In this document: piece by piece, positions 6,230 to 15,982 of the stretch
How the letters are laid out: each line of letters begins with the position of its first letter
Numbering within the stretch: the stretch's first letter is position 1
Source: Parabacteroides sp. Marseille-P3160
GTDB taxonomy: Bacteria > Bacteroidota > Bacteroidia > Bacteroidales > Tannerellaceae
Reading direction: 5' to 3'
Length of the DNA stretch: 46,910 nt
NCBI RefSeq assembly: GCF_900162725.1
Contig: NZ_LT799418.1
Span: 3,368,589 to 3,415,498 of the forward strand
The notes under the pieces: generated by a model
Told to the model about the DNA's origin: nothing
What the model saw: only the letters and a program-made list of their open reading frames with translations
Database searches by the model: none
Position numbers and translations under genes: made by a program

Positions 6230-8455
6230 ATGAAAAACAACGCATCGATATTTATACTTTTCTTCCAGGCCCTTTTCCTTGCAACCGGTTGTGTGGAAGA
6301 CCCGGAAATAAACGGCGGATTGCAAAATGCAGACCCGCCTGCAGTAGAGATTCTTTCTGTCAATAGAGTCGCAAGAACCATTACCGTCAACGTCGATGTA
6401 AAGTCGGAAAACGGCGCGCCGATTGTAGAGAGAGGGATCGAATGGCGTCTGGCAACGCCGAGCCCGTCGGGGGAGTATACGAAAGTCAAGGATGCCAATA
6501 CCGGCAAAGGCTCTTATACGTTGAACGTAGAAAACATCCAGGTCGATACGGCCTATCAGGTCCGGGCCTACGCGGCCAACGGAGTGGCCACGACCTATAG
6601 CGAAGTACAGAGAATAGAGACGACTGTCGGTAAGGCAAGCATCCAGACACTTACTCCCGATAGCGTACATGCGAAATGGGCACGCTGCGGCGGGAAAATA
6701 ATAATAGCCGGCGAGGGAGAACCCAAAGAATGGGGCGTCTATTTTTCTTCCCATCCGGAACTGACGGAAAAGGATTCGATAGCCTTAAAGAAACCGATTG
6801 CAGCAGATTCGACATTCAGAGTCGTACTGACAGAGTTGACTCCCCAAAAGACCTATTATGTCCGCGCCTATTATAAAAACGAATACGGAATATCATTAGG
6901 AGAAATACAATCCTTCCAAACGACCGAGGGAACGCCTGTGGTCGGGAACCTGAAAATTGTCGGGAACGTCCTGTCTTCGGAAGTAACCCTATCGGCGGAA
7001 GTATTGAAAGAAAACGATGCTGAAGTAAACATACGGGGATTCCTTTGGGGAACGGAAAAACAACCGCCCGTCAAGCCCGGCGGAGAGAATGGAGAACTGA
7101 AAGGGGATACGATCCATGCCGGAAAAGGGGAAGGCGTTTTCACGGGTACGATCAAAGGATTGCAACCGAATACGCCATATTATGTCCGCGCGTTTGCCCG
7201 GAATGAATTCGGCTTCTCTTATTCGGATTCCCTCACCTTTTATACCGTAAATGACAAGCCGACGGTATCGACCGATTCCCTCATCACCTTCTCCGCAGGG
7301 ACGGCAAAAGTGGGGGGAACACTGATCAACGAAGGAGAGAGCCCGGTTACGGAAGTCGGTATTTGTTGGTCGACAATTCCTGATGTGACATTGGAAACGG
7401 CATCCCACATAAAGATGACTCTTGGGCAGGAAGGCGTCTTTAACGGAACAATTGCCGGATTATCGGGCGCTGCAACCTATTATATCCGCGCCTATGCGAC
7501 AAATGCCGCCGGAACTTCCTATGGGAAAGAAGTGCAGGTGAAAACACCGGAGATCTTTGCTATGGACATAACTTCTTTCCCTGGAAACAGACCTTTATTG
7601 GGTTCGGTAGCCATGTTATCGATAGAAGGCATCGGATATCTGATCGGAGGAGATTTGGGCGCAAACAAAACGGATCAACATTGGACCTATGACGCGGACA
7701 ACAATGAATGGCAACAACGCCTCGCCTTTTCCGGAGGAGCGCGCAAATGGCAAACGATAATCAAATCCTCCAACCAATCTTTGTTGGCGTTCGGAGGCTT
7801 AGACGACGAGAACAAGGCTAGGAATGATCTATATTTATATAGCTATTCGAGCAACCAGTGGTATTTACTGCCTTCGACGAACCCGCCCAAGCCGACTTAT
7901 TCGGCAACAGGAGGCAGCATCAGCGAATCCCTGCATTACATTATCGGCGGGCGGGATTCAAGTGACAACCTGACCAGGGAAGTCTGGAAGTATAACGCCT
8001 CCGGTTCCTGGGCAAGGATGATGAATGACTTTCCGGAACCGCAATGCGAAGGAATCAATGTCATCATCAATGGAAAAATCTACGCCGGATTGGGCATAAA
8101 CAGTGCGAACCAATGCAATAAGACCCTCTGGTCTTCTTCCACCGAGCTTACCGAAAACTGGCAGGAAGAATCCGCGGCTTACCCGGGAGATAAGATCGCA
8201 GGGGGTGGCGCTATAGGGGAATTCATTTATGTAATCGACCAATCCAACCAGTTGTGGATGTATGATATCCATGCAAAATCATGGACGAAAAAGTCGGCTC
8301 CTCCCTACTCGAAGCCTTTGTTCATGTTTATTCTGAGGGATGCTATTTACATAGGATACAATCAAAGCGGAACAAATTTTATCAAATATAATCCCTCATG
8401 GGACAATAAAGCAACGACGGCTCAAGAAAAAATGGGAAAAAAACGCATCTATTAA
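6230..8455 (+). CDS. Lipoprotein with four Fn3-like repeats and a Kelch-type propeller
   Basis: 741 residues. The lipobox LFLATGC places the lipid on C21, and the following V-E-D-P-E is acidic, as in Bacteroidota lipoproteins sent to the cell surface. Four Fn3-like domains follow, each ending in the same strand: AYQVRAYAANG, TYYVRAYYKNEYG, PYYVRAFARNEFG, TYYIRAYATNAAG. From about residue 450 there is a Kelch-like beta-propeller: YLIGGDLGANKTDQHWTYD, LLAFGGLDDENKARNDLYLY, YIIGGRDSSDNLTREVWKYN. The gene follows the barrel protein after 10 bases and is probably the last gene of the kinase operon. It is likely a surface binding or adhesion protein; the ligand cannot be told. Confidence 0.85.
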   Translation: MKNNASIFILFFQALFLATGCVEDPEINGGLQNADPPAVEILSVNRVARTITVNVDVKSENGAPIVERGIEWRLATPSPSGEYTKVKDANTGKGSYTLNVENIQVDTAYQVRAYAANGVATTYSEVQRIETTVGKASIQTLTPDSVHAKWARCGGKIIIAGEGEPKEWGVYFSSHPELTEKDSIALKKPIAADSTFRVVLTELTPQKTYYVRAYYKNEYGISLGEIQSFQTTEGTPVVGNLKIVGNVLSSEVTLSAEVLKENDAEVNIRGFLWGTEKQPPVKPGGENGELKGDTIHAGKGEGVFTGTIKGLQPNTPYYVRAFARNEFGFSYSDSLTFYTVNDKPTVSTDSLITFSAGTAKVGGTLINEGESPVTEVGICWSTIPDVTLETASHIKMTLGQEGVFNGTIAGLSGAATYYIRAYATNAAGTSYGKEVQVKTPEIFAMDITSFPGNRPLLGSVAMLSIEGIGYLIGGDLGANKTDQHWTYDADNNEWQQRLAFSGGARKWQTIIKSSNQSLLAFGGLDDENKARNDLYLYSYSSNQWYLLPSTNPPKPTYSATGGSISESLHYIIGGRDSSDNLTREVWKYNASGSWARMMNDFPEPQCEGINVIINGKIYAGLGINSANQCNKTLWSSSTELTENWQEESAAYPGDKIAGGGAIGEFIYVIDQSNQLWMYDIHAKSWTKKSAPPYSKPLFMFILRDAIYIGYNQSGTNFIKYNPSWDNKATTAQEKMGKKRIY

Positions 8456-8490
8456 CGGCCTGACATTAATTTCCTTTGTGGAAGAATATG

Positions 8491-8498
8491 TAACTTTG
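8491..8498 (+). promoter_or_regulatory. -7 box of the DUF5686 gene
   Basis: TAACTTTG matches TAnnTTTG and lies 39 bases before the ATG at 8538. Its position inside the longest possible reading frame (which could begin at a GTG at 8478) argues that the real start is 8538. Confidence 0.55.
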
Positions 8499-8537
8499 CC
8501 CCTTGTTCATCCTCTATATGATGAATTTTACCAAATA

Positions 8538-11120
8538 ATGACAGGAAAGGTTCGCCATTACATATTTATTCTCCTTTTTTTGCCGGTTCTAGCAGGATTG
8601 CCGGAGTTGAAAGCACAGACCCAAACTTCGGCATCCGGCATTGTAAAGGATTCGATTACCGGCGAAGTCCTTTCTTTCGTATCGGTACTGTTCCTGAATT
8701 CGACAACCGGGGTTATGACTGATGACCAAGGCACTTTTTCCTTACGAAACAGCCAGGGAAACACCCAGTTGGTATTCAGTTCGCTCGGCTATCATACAAA
8801 GACGGTTGTCCTTAAGGCAGGGGAAAGGAATGACGGACTGGAGATCTTGCTTGCCCCGACTTCGTTCCAGATTCAAGAAGTGTATGTCAAACCTACCCGC
8901 CAAAAGTATTCGCGAAGGAACAACCCGGCGGTCGAATTGATCAAAAAGGTAATCGAGCACAAAACGGATAACCGCATCGAAGCGAAAGACGAATACCAAG
9001 CGGAAACCTATGATAAACTGTCGTTCGCGTTCGACGACTTCAATCCGGATCCCAAGAAAAACAAGCTGCTGAATAAACTACAATTCATCAAGAATTATAT
9101 AGATACATCCGAATTCAACGGCAAACCGATCCTGATCGTTTCCGTACGTGAAACGTTGGCGGACGTCTATTACAGGAAATCACCCCGTACCCAAAAGACT
9201 TTCATCAAAGCCCGGAGGCATAGCGGAATCGACAACACACTAGACGAAGGGGGTATCACCAGTAATCTGGAGGAAATATTCCGGGGAGTCGACATCTTCG
9301 ACAACAATATCAATATCCTGCTCAACCGCTTTGTCAGTCCCCTCTCCTCCCTCTTGGCTACCACTTATTACCAATATTATATCATGGATACGCTGGACGT
9401 AGCCGGCGACCGCTGCGTCGATCTGGCGTTCGTTCCGGTTAACAGCCAAAGCTATGGCTTCACAGGGAGGCTTTACGTTACGCTGGACGGACACTATTCC
9501 GTCAAAAAAGTGGTTTTGAATGTCCCATATGACATTAACCTGAATTTTGTCAGCAAACTGCGCATCGAGCAGGAATTCGAACGGGCGCCGGACAGCACCT
9601 GGATGCTTCATACCGAAAAAACGTATATCAATTTCGGGATTACCAAAAAAGGACAGCAGTTGTATGCCAGCCACTTCCGGAGTTACAACAATTATCGGTT
9701 CTCCATCGAAAATCCGGATTCGATCTTTCAACAATTGGGAAACGTGCATCAACTGGCCGAAGCTACTTCGCGTCCGGATTCCTTTTGGGTAAGCCATCGC
9801 CATATCCCGATCAAGGAGAAAGAAGATGCCTTGAACGATTTGTTGAAGGAGCTTCGTAAGGTACCGGCTTTCAATGTGATGATCGGTACGGCTGAAATAC
9901 TGATCTCCAGTTATATCAAGAGTGGAAAACGGAACGTTAGCAAATTCGACTTCGGACCGATGAATACAACCATCAGCGGTAATAAAATCGAAGGATTCCG
10001 CTTCCGGGTAGGCGGCATGACGACTGCCAACCTGAACCCCCACCTTTTTGCCAACGGCTATGCAGCTTATGGCCTCAATGATCGCAAATGGAAATACAAT
10101 GCGACATTAACCTATGCTTTCAATAAAAAGGCTTACCATACCAAAGAACCTCCGGCTAACAATCTTTCCTTCATTCAGGAATACGACCTATACTCCTTGG
10201 GCGAAAATTTCCTGTATACCAGCAAGGATAATCTCTTTGTCGCCTGGAAAGTCGGGGAACCGCTGACCAAGATGTCCTATATCAGGAAGACCATGCTCCA
10301 ATATGAAAAGGAGTGGGCCAACGGGCTGTCGGTCAAAACATGGATGCAAAACCAGACAGACGAACCGACCGGAACCTTGCGGTATACTTACCAGGATCCG
10401 GAAGGCGAACTGATCCGGAAGAACGATTTGACAACCTCCGAACTGGGAATGCAATTCCGTTTTGCTCCCGGTGAACGCGCCTACTCCAGCCGCAGGGGAA
10501 AAGATTCGCCGTTCAACCTATCCAAAGACGCACCGGTATTCAAATTGTCCCATCAGATGGGATTGGATAATGTTTTGGGAGGGGAAGTGAATTACCATCA
10601 CACCGAATTAAGCGCGGAGAAACGCATCTGGCTCTCTTCGTTCGGACATATCGATGCACAATTAAAAGCGGGTAAGGTATGGAATGAAGTCCCCTTCCCT
10701 CTTTTGATTATCCCGAACACCAACCAGTCCGTCACCATACAACCCGAAGCCTTCCACATGATGAGGGCCCTGGAGTTTGTGACCGACCAATATGTGTCCT
10801 TCAATGCGACCTACTACCTGAAAGGATGGATACTGAACCGTATTCCGGGCATCCGCGTCCTTCGCCTGCGCGAAGTCGTTTCATTCAACGGAATCTATGG
10901 CGACTTATCCCGGAAAAATAACCCGGCCTACAACAGCAACCTCTTCATTTTCCCCGAGGAGACCGGCACTTTGGGCAACACGCCTTATATGGAAGCCAGC
11001 ATCGGACTGGAAAACATCTTAAAAATCTTACGAATAGACTACTACCGCCGGTTGACCTACTTGGACCACCCCAACATCAAGAAAAGCGGAATCCGGATCG
11101 CGTTACGCTTTACGTTCTAA
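8538..11120 (+). CDS. DUF5686 outer-membrane protein with carboxypeptidase-like regulatory domain
   Basis: 860 residues from the ATG at 8538. That start gives a clean signal peptide (MTGKVRHYIFILLFLPVLAG, cleaved near LKAQ) and lies downstream of a promoter box. Residues ~28-110 are a CarboxypepD_reg-like beta-sandwich (ASGIVKDSITGEVLSFVSV ... SSLGYHTKTVVLKAGE). The rest is the DUF5686 body, with a strand-rich C-terminal half consistent with an outer-membrane barrel (GIRIALRFTF, ending in Phe). Function is not established for the family, which is common in Bacteroidota. It stands alone between the Kelch lipoprotein and the TonB receptor. Confidence 0.85.
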   Translation: MTGKVRHYIFILLFLPVLAGLPELKAQTQTSASGIVKDSITGEVLSFVSVLFLNSTTGVMTDDQGTFSLRNSQGNTQLVFSSLGYHTKTVVLKAGERNDGLEILLAPTSFQIQEVYVKPTRQKYSRRNNPAVELIKKVIEHKTDNRIEAKDEYQAETYDKLSFAFDDFNPDPKKNKLLNKLQFIKNYIDTSEFNGKPILIVSVRETLADVYYRKSPRTQKTFIKARRHSGIDNTLDEGGITSNLEEIFRGVDIFDNNINILLNRFVSPLSSLLATTYYQYYIMDTLDVAGDRCVDLAFVPVNSQSYGFTGRLYVTLDGHYSVKKVVLNVPYDINLNFVSKLRIEQEFERAPDSTWMLHTEKTYINFGITKKGQQLYASHFRSYNNYRFSIENPDSIFQQLGNVHQLAEATSRPDSFWVSHRHIPIKEKEDALNDLLKELRKVPAFNVMIGTAEILISSYIKSGKRNVSKFDFGPMNTTISGNKIEGFRFRVGGMTTANLNPHLFANGYAAYGLNDRKWKYNATLTYAFNKKAYHTKEPPANNLSFIQEYDLYSLGENFLYTSKDNLFVAWKVGEPLTKMSYIRKTMLQYEKEWANGLSVKTWMQNQTDEPTGTLRYTYQDPEGELIRKNDLTTSELGMQFRFAPGERAYSSRRGKDSPFNLSKDAPVFKLSHQMGLDNVLGGEVNYHHTELSAEKRIWLSSFGHIDAQLKAGKVWNEVPFPLLIIPNTNQSVTIQPEAFHMMRALEFVTDQYVSFNATYYLKGWILNRIPGIRVLRLREVVSFNGIYGDLSRKNNPAYNSNLFIFPEETGTLGNTPYMEASIGLENILKILRIDYYRRLTYLDHPNIKKSGIRIALRFTF

Positions 11121-11132
11121 AACGTAACCTCC

Positions 11133-11160
11133 GAAACAATCTCTTAACAGTACGTTAACC
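11133..11160 (+). promoter_or_regulatory. 11-bp-phased TTAAC direct repeats upstream of the TonB receptor
   Basis: TTAACA at 11144-11149 and TTAACC at 11155-11160 are exactly 11 bases apart, and a weaker GAAACA at 11133-11138 continues the phase. This geometry is that of operators for OmpR/PhoB-type response regulators. The site ends about 40 bases before the likely -7 box at 11203-11210, a distance compatible with activation. The regulator is not known. Confidence 0.4.
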
Positions 11161-11202
11161 GTAACATATCAATCTCGTTTCATCTATGTAACATCCATGC
11201 AA

Positions 11203-11210
11203 GATCTTTG
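11203..11210 (+). promoter_or_regulatory. Probable -7 box of the TonB receptor operon
   Basis: GATCTTTG matches TAnnTTTG at all defined positions except the first base. It lies 28 bases before the start codon at 11239. The imperfect match fits a promoter that needs an activator at the phased repeats upstream. Confidence 0.4.
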
Positions 11211-11238
11211 CATCGAAACCATATAGAGAAACAAATTT

Positions 11239-14070
11239 ATGAATCGTCATCAAAAAAAGTATTTCTTTTCATTTTTACTTTTATTTATTTCTACGTGCTA
11301 CAGTATAGCACAAAACACCGGCTCTGTCATCGGTGTAGTACTTGACAAGGAAACGCGTGAACCGCTGATCGGCGCCGCTGTCCTGATCGAAGGTAGTACA
11401 TTGGGTACATCGACCGATTTGGACGGTAATTTTGCAATCGTAGACCTCCGCCCTGGAAGCTACACCGTTCTTATTAAATATGTCGGTTATGCTCCTATCA
11501 GACAGGAAAACGTAGTTGTGACAAAAGGACAAAGCGCAGTCCTGAATATCGATATGGTTACCGAAGGACTGGAACTCCAATCGGTCGTAATCGTTGGACA
11601 GAGAAAGCAAAACACCGACCTCGCCATGTTGCAGGCAACAAAAACAAGTTTACTGGTACAGTCCGGGATCTCCTCCCAACAGATAACGCGGACGCAGGAC
11701 CGGGATGCGGCGGAAGTCATTCGCCGGGTACCGGGGATCTCGCTGACCGAAAACAAATTCGTCACGGTACGCGGTTTGGCGCAACGATATAATAATGTAT
11801 GGATCAATAATGCAGCGGTACCCAGTTCGGAAGCCGACACACGCGCCTTCTCCTTCGACCTGATCCCCAGTTCCCAGATGGACAACCTTGTCGTAATCAA
11901 GAGCCAAGCCCCGGAACTCCCGGCGGATTTCTCCGGCGGATTTATCAAGATGAGTACCAAAGACGTACCGGATCAGAATTCTTTTTCCGTATCTGTCGGG
12001 GGAAGTGTGAATGACAAAACTCATTTCCGGGATTTTTATTATAATCCGGGGAGCGGAACTGATTTTCTCGGTTTCGATGATGGCAAACGCTCTTTCGAAG
12101 GTTCCTACCTGGATCGTTTGGATGTAGAAAATTCATCGGATGTAGACGCTTTTACAAAAAATGGGTTTAATAACGATTGGAGTGTAAAAAAGAAATCACC
12201 TTTTGCCGACCTTCGCTTAAGCACTTCCTGGAACCATCGTTATGATTTGGAGAACGGCAAACGGTTCGCCGTCATTTCGACTCTCAATTATACGAACTCC
12301 TATACCAATGCGTTGGATATGGTAAATTCACGCTACGGAATCTGGAATACAAGAGAGGATGCTCCGGAATATGTATATAACTATACCGATAATGTTTATG
12401 CAAACAATGTCCGCCTGGGTGCCATGCTCAACTTAACTTATCTTCCGAACGAACAGGATAAATATGAATTTAAAAATATATTCAATCAATTAGGACAGGA
12501 TAAATATACCAATCGTTCGGGATATCAATTTCTTAGTCAAAAATACATACAAGAGAAACAGGAATATTTTTATTCCAGCCGTTCGACTTACAGTGGGCAG
12601 GTCTCCGGAACGTACAACCGGGAGGCTTCCAAATTCGATTGGAATATAGGTTATGCTTATGCCGATAAAAACCAACCGGACCGGCGCATAATCAATCGTG
12701 AGGAAAACACATTCACCGGAGATGCGCATGAAGGGGAAATGTTTATCGATCAAAACGAGATTGAGCGTATCTTTTACAGATTAAACGAACACATCGGTTC
12801 GGCCGGCATCAACTATCAAAAAACATTCGATGTAGGTTCCTTGCAACCTATACTGAAAGCAGGAGCTTATAGTGAAATGAAGAACCGGGATTATAAAAAC
12901 CGTGCTTTTACCTATCAATGGAGTAATAATGCGAACTTACCGACAGATTTCAGGTACCAGGATGTCGTCAATGAGATATTGATACCTGCTAATTGGGGAT
13001 CGGACAAAATCTATATAAACGAAAATACCAATAATACGAACAACTATAAAGGTAAAAACTATCATTATGCCGGATACCTCGGGATAAATGTCCCCGTAAA
13101 TAAATTCGATATCTACGCAGGTGTCAGATACGAGAACAACGATATGCGCTTAACCAGTTATACATCGTATTTGGATTTTCGGACGGAAGAACGGAAATAC
13201 AAGAGCAGCGATTTTTTCCCTTCACTGAATATGACCTATAAAATGAATGACCAGCATCAGTTGCGTTTGGCTTATGGAGCTTCCATCAACCGGCCGGAAT
13301 TCCGTGAAGTATCCACTTCCGTTTATTACGACTTCGATCTCTTCAGTCCGATCAAAGGCAATAAGGACCTGAAAATAGCGCACATTCAAAACATGGATCT
13401 CCGTTACGAGTTTTATCCGAATCAGGGAGAAGCCATTTCCGTGGCCCTTTTCTATAAGCACTTCAAAAATCCGATCGAATGGACCTATATTGAAGCTAAT
13501 TCAGGAGATTATACCTTCACATTTACCAATGCCAAAGGGGCAGACAATTACGGAATTGAAGTGGATATTAAAAAGACGCTCGATTTTATCGGATTGCCGA
13601 ACTTCAGTTTGAATTTTAATGGAGCGTTAATCAAAAGTAAAGTGCAATTTGAGGAAGATACGAGAAAGCCGGACCGGCAAATGCAAGGACAATCTCCCTA
13701 TTTGATCAACACGGGTCTGTTTTACCAGCATGCCAAGCACGGGGTGAATGCAGGCATACTGTATAACCGGATTGGTAAGCGGATTATCGGAGTTGGTCGT
13801 GTGGTCACTTCGCCGGGAACCTCTATCAACAATGATATTCCGGATTCATACGAGATGCCGCGTAATGCGATCGATTTGACTTTCAGTAAGAAAATTGCCC
13901 AAAGATGGGAAGTCAAAGCATCGGCAAGAGATATACTCGGAGAAAAAATTACTTTCAAACAATTCCCCAGGTTTGAAGACGATAATAAGGAGATACATAA
14001 AAGAGAGCAAACAACCAAGCAGTATAGCCCAGGCAGAAGCTTCATTTTTAGTTTAAGTTATACGATCTAA
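11239..14070 (+). CDS. TonB-dependent outer-membrane receptor
   Basis: 943 residues. Signal peptide to about residue 25 (CYSIAQ). Residues 28-110 are a carboxypeptidase-like regulatory domain (GSVIGVVLDKETREPLIGAA). The plug spans about 140-245 (DRDAAEVIRRVPGISLTE, FVTVRGLAQRYNNVWINNA, LPADFSGGFIKMSTKDVP). The rest is a 22-strand barrel region ending in RSFIFSLSYTI. It is not a SusC protein: no SusD partner follows, and the plug is of the general TonB-receptor type. The next gene, 23 bases on, encodes a surface lipoprotein likely to act with it. Substrate unknown. Confidence 0.92.
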   Translation: MNRHQKKYFFSFLLLFISTCYSIAQNTGSVIGVVLDKETREPLIGAAVLIEGSTLGTSTDLDGNFAIVDLRPGSYTVLIKYVGYAPIRQENVVVTKGQSAVLNIDMVTEGLELQSVVIVGQRKQNTDLAMLQATKTSLLVQSGISSQQITRTQDRDAAEVIRRVPGISLTENKFVTVRGLAQRYNNVWINNAAVPSSEADTRAFSFDLIPSSQMDNLVVIKSQAPELPADFSGGFIKMSTKDVPDQNSFSVSVGGSVNDKTHFRDFYYNPGSGTDFLGFDDGKRSFEGSYLDRLDVENSSDVDAFTKNGFNNDWSVKKKSPFADLRLSTSWNHRYDLENGKRFAVISTLNYTNSYTNALDMVNSRYGIWNTREDAPEYVYNYTDNVYANNVRLGAMLNLTYLPNEQDKYEFKNIFNQLGQDKYTNRSGYQFLSQKYIQEKQEYFYSSRSTYSGQVSGTYNREASKFDWNIGYAYADKNQPDRRIINREENTFTGDAHEGEMFIDQNEIERIFYRLNEHIGSAGINYQKTFDVGSLQPILKAGAYSEMKNRDYKNRAFTYQWSNNANLPTDFRYQDVVNEILIPANWGSDKIYINENTNNTNNYKGKNYHYAGYLGINVPVNKFDIYAGVRYENNDMRLTSYTSYLDFRTEERKYKSSDFFPSLNMTYKMNDQHQLRLAYGASINRPEFREVSTSVYYDFDLFSPIKGNKDLKIAHIQNMDLRYEFYPNQGEAISVALFYKHFKNPIEWTYIEANSGDYTFTFTNAKGADNYGIEVDIKKTLDFIGLPNFSLNFNGALIKSKVQFEEDTRKPDRQMQGQSPYLINTGLFYQHAKHGVNAGILYNRIGKRIIGVGRVVTSPGTSINNDIPDSYEMPRNAIDLTFSKKIAQRWEVKASARDILGEKITFKQFPRFEDDNKEIHKREQTTKQYSPGRSFIFSLSYTI

Positions 14071-14093
14071 TATTTAATTATTACTAATTTAAA

Positions 14094-15602
14094 ATGAACA
14101 AGATGAAAAAGATTAAATTTATTAATTTACTAATGTCTATGGCCCTTGCCATATCTTTCACCGGATGTAGTGACGACGATCCTGATCCTACCCCGGATCC
14201 AACAGAATCCTTGCCTTTCATTTTTAACACAAATGAAATCGGAAACGGACAACAAGATTATGAAATTCCAAAGGATAAGGCAGAATATACGTTACCCCAA
14301 GGGACTTATGTATTAAAAGGTTGGGGCTATATACCTGACGGCGTTACACTGACAATCGAGCCCGGTACGGTGATCAAAGGAGATAAAGCAACCAAAGCGG
14401 CTCTCATTGCTGAGCGGGGTGGAAAACTCATCGCCAAGGGTACAAAAGAAGCTCCGATCGTATTTACTTCCGCGCAAGCCAAAGGGTCCCGCAGACCAGG
14501 AGACTGGGGAGGTATTATCCTTTGCGGTAAAGCGCGTGTAAATGCAGCAGACGGGCAAAAAATCATAGAGGGTGGCCCGCGTAGTTACTACGGAGGAACA
14601 GACGATGCGGATAATTCAGGAACGATAAGCTATGTCCGTATTGAATTTGCCGGATCTGTTTTTGATACGGACAAAGAAATTAATGGTCTTACCTTCGGAG
14701 GTGTCGGTAGCGGTACGCAAATCGACCATGTACAGGTTTCTTATTCGAATGACGATTCGTTTGAATGGTTCGGAGGTACGGTCAATGCCAAATACCTTAT
14801 AGCCTATCATGGTTGGGACGATGAATTCGATACGGATAACGGATTTTCCGGAAAACTCCAGTTCTTATTATCGGTAAAATACCCCAAAATCGCAGATACT
14901 TCCATGTCTAACGGATTTGAATCGGACAACGACGCCGAGGGTTCAACATTGACACCCTTTACTACGGCAACTTTCAGTAATGTGACATTCGTAGGACCTA
15001 TCGGCCAGGCTGATGATTTTCAAAACACGACAAGTTACATTACCGGTGGAGACCTATATCCGAACAACGGATCCAAGTTAGGACAATTCCAGGCATCCAT
15101 GCACATTCGTCGTAACTCAAAAATAAGTGTCTTCAATTCCGTAGCAATCGGATGTCCGGTCGGTTTAATTTTAGATAATAAATTAGGAACGACACAAACC
15201 TGGGCAACCAACGGAGATCTGAAACTAAAGAATTTGTATTTTGCAGGTATGGGAATTGTTGGTTCGGATGTAGATAAATCATTCAAAGACCAATTGTCGA
15301 CAAACGGAGGTGGTACGGTAGATGCTACCCAGCAATCTTTCTCCCATACCTTCTTTACGGCTCAAGGGAACATAGCATATGACAACATTGCCGATCTAAA
15401 ACTCTCGCAACCGAACAGTTTAAAATCCAATCCGAATTACGGTCCTGTATCAGGCAGCCCGCTGTTAAACGGCGCTAACTTCGACGACACTAAATTGTCT
15501 ACAGGATTTGATAAAGTAACCTATGCCGGTGCATTTTCAGGTGCAGATGACTCTTGGGCTACCGATTGGACAAATTTTGATCCGCAGAATACGGAATATT
15601 GA
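14094..15602 (+). CDS. Surface lipoprotein of the WGGII/beta-helix type, partner of the TonB receptor
   Basis: 502 residues. The lipobox SFTGC is followed by S-D-D-D-P-D-P, a textbook Bacteroidota surface-export signal and Pro/Asp linker. The body is rich in short beta turns typical of a right-handed beta-helix: GDWGGIILCGKARVN, GGTDDADNSGTISYVRIEFA, GSGTQIDHVQVSYSNDDSFE, FGGTVNAKYLIAYHGWDDEF. Relatives are often found behind TonB receptors in Bacteroidota, sometimes mislabelled as multidrug transporters, though this protein has no membrane segments. The acidic DDxF clusters suggest metal or ligand binding. It is the last gene of the pair, closed by the terminator at 15654. Confidence 0.82.
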   Translation: MNKMKKIKFINLLMSMALAISFTGCSDDDPDPTPDPTESLPFIFNTNEIGNGQQDYEIPKDKAEYTLPQGTYVLKGWGYIPDGVTLTIEPGTVIKGDKATKAALIAERGGKLIAKGTKEAPIVFTSAQAKGSRRPGDWGGIILCGKARVNAADGQKIIEGGPRSYYGGTDDADNSGTISYVRIEFAGSVFDTDKEINGLTFGGVGSGTQIDHVQVSYSNDDSFEWFGGTVNAKYLIAYHGWDDEFDTDNGFSGKLQFLLSVKYPKIADTSMSNGFESDNDAEGSTLTPFTTATFSNVTFVGPIGQADDFQNTTSYITGGDLYPNNGSKLGQFQASMHIRRNSKISVFNSVAIGCPVGLILDNKLGTTQTWATNGDLKLKNLYFAGMGIVGSDVDKSFKDQLSTNGGGTVDATQQSFSHTFFTAQGNIAYDNIADLKLSQPNSLKSNPNYGPVSGSPLLNGANFDDTKLSTGFDKVTYAGAFSGADDSWATDWTNFDPQNTEY

Positions 15603-15653
15603 TATTCCAGAGAAAACAACAACATTCTCTATGATGGTTTTGTTGGTTTCACG

Positions 15654-15688
15654 GGTCGTCTATCGCGAGGTAGACGACCTTTTTTATT
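15654..15688 (+). terminator. Rho-independent terminator of the TonB receptor operon
   Basis: A perfect 9-base stem, GGTCGTCTA (15654-15662) with TAGACGACC (15671-15679), an 8-base loop and then a T-rich run (TTTTTTATTTT). Confidence 0.9.
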
Positions 15689-15690
15689 TT

Positions 15691-15982
15691 CCTCAAGATG
15701 CAGGTATCTACAAAAAGCAATGATTATTGAATCGTAGGGCCATCAACTATATATACTGTCGCCCCAATTATTCCACAATTGCCACTTAATTATTTTATTG
15801 GCGCCACCAGGGCAAACTCCTGTTATGTTCGGCGGAAGCTGAGCCGATTAATCCATAATATATCTAATAGACACAATATTACATAATAGTAATCCGAACA
15901 AATATTTGTTTTTCTTCACAAAACAAAGCCCTTAAAGGATAAAATAAAATCGGAATATTTTCCAAAATAGAAAACTTATATA
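15691..15982. other. Intergenic region without recognised content
   Basis: About 290 bases, AT-rich, between the operon terminator and the tRNA terminator. It holds no reading frame of convincing composition, no TAnnTTTG box leading to a gene and no recognisable remnant of a mobile element. A GGCGCC palindrome occurs near 15811 but with nothing around it to give it meaning. Confidence 0.6.
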
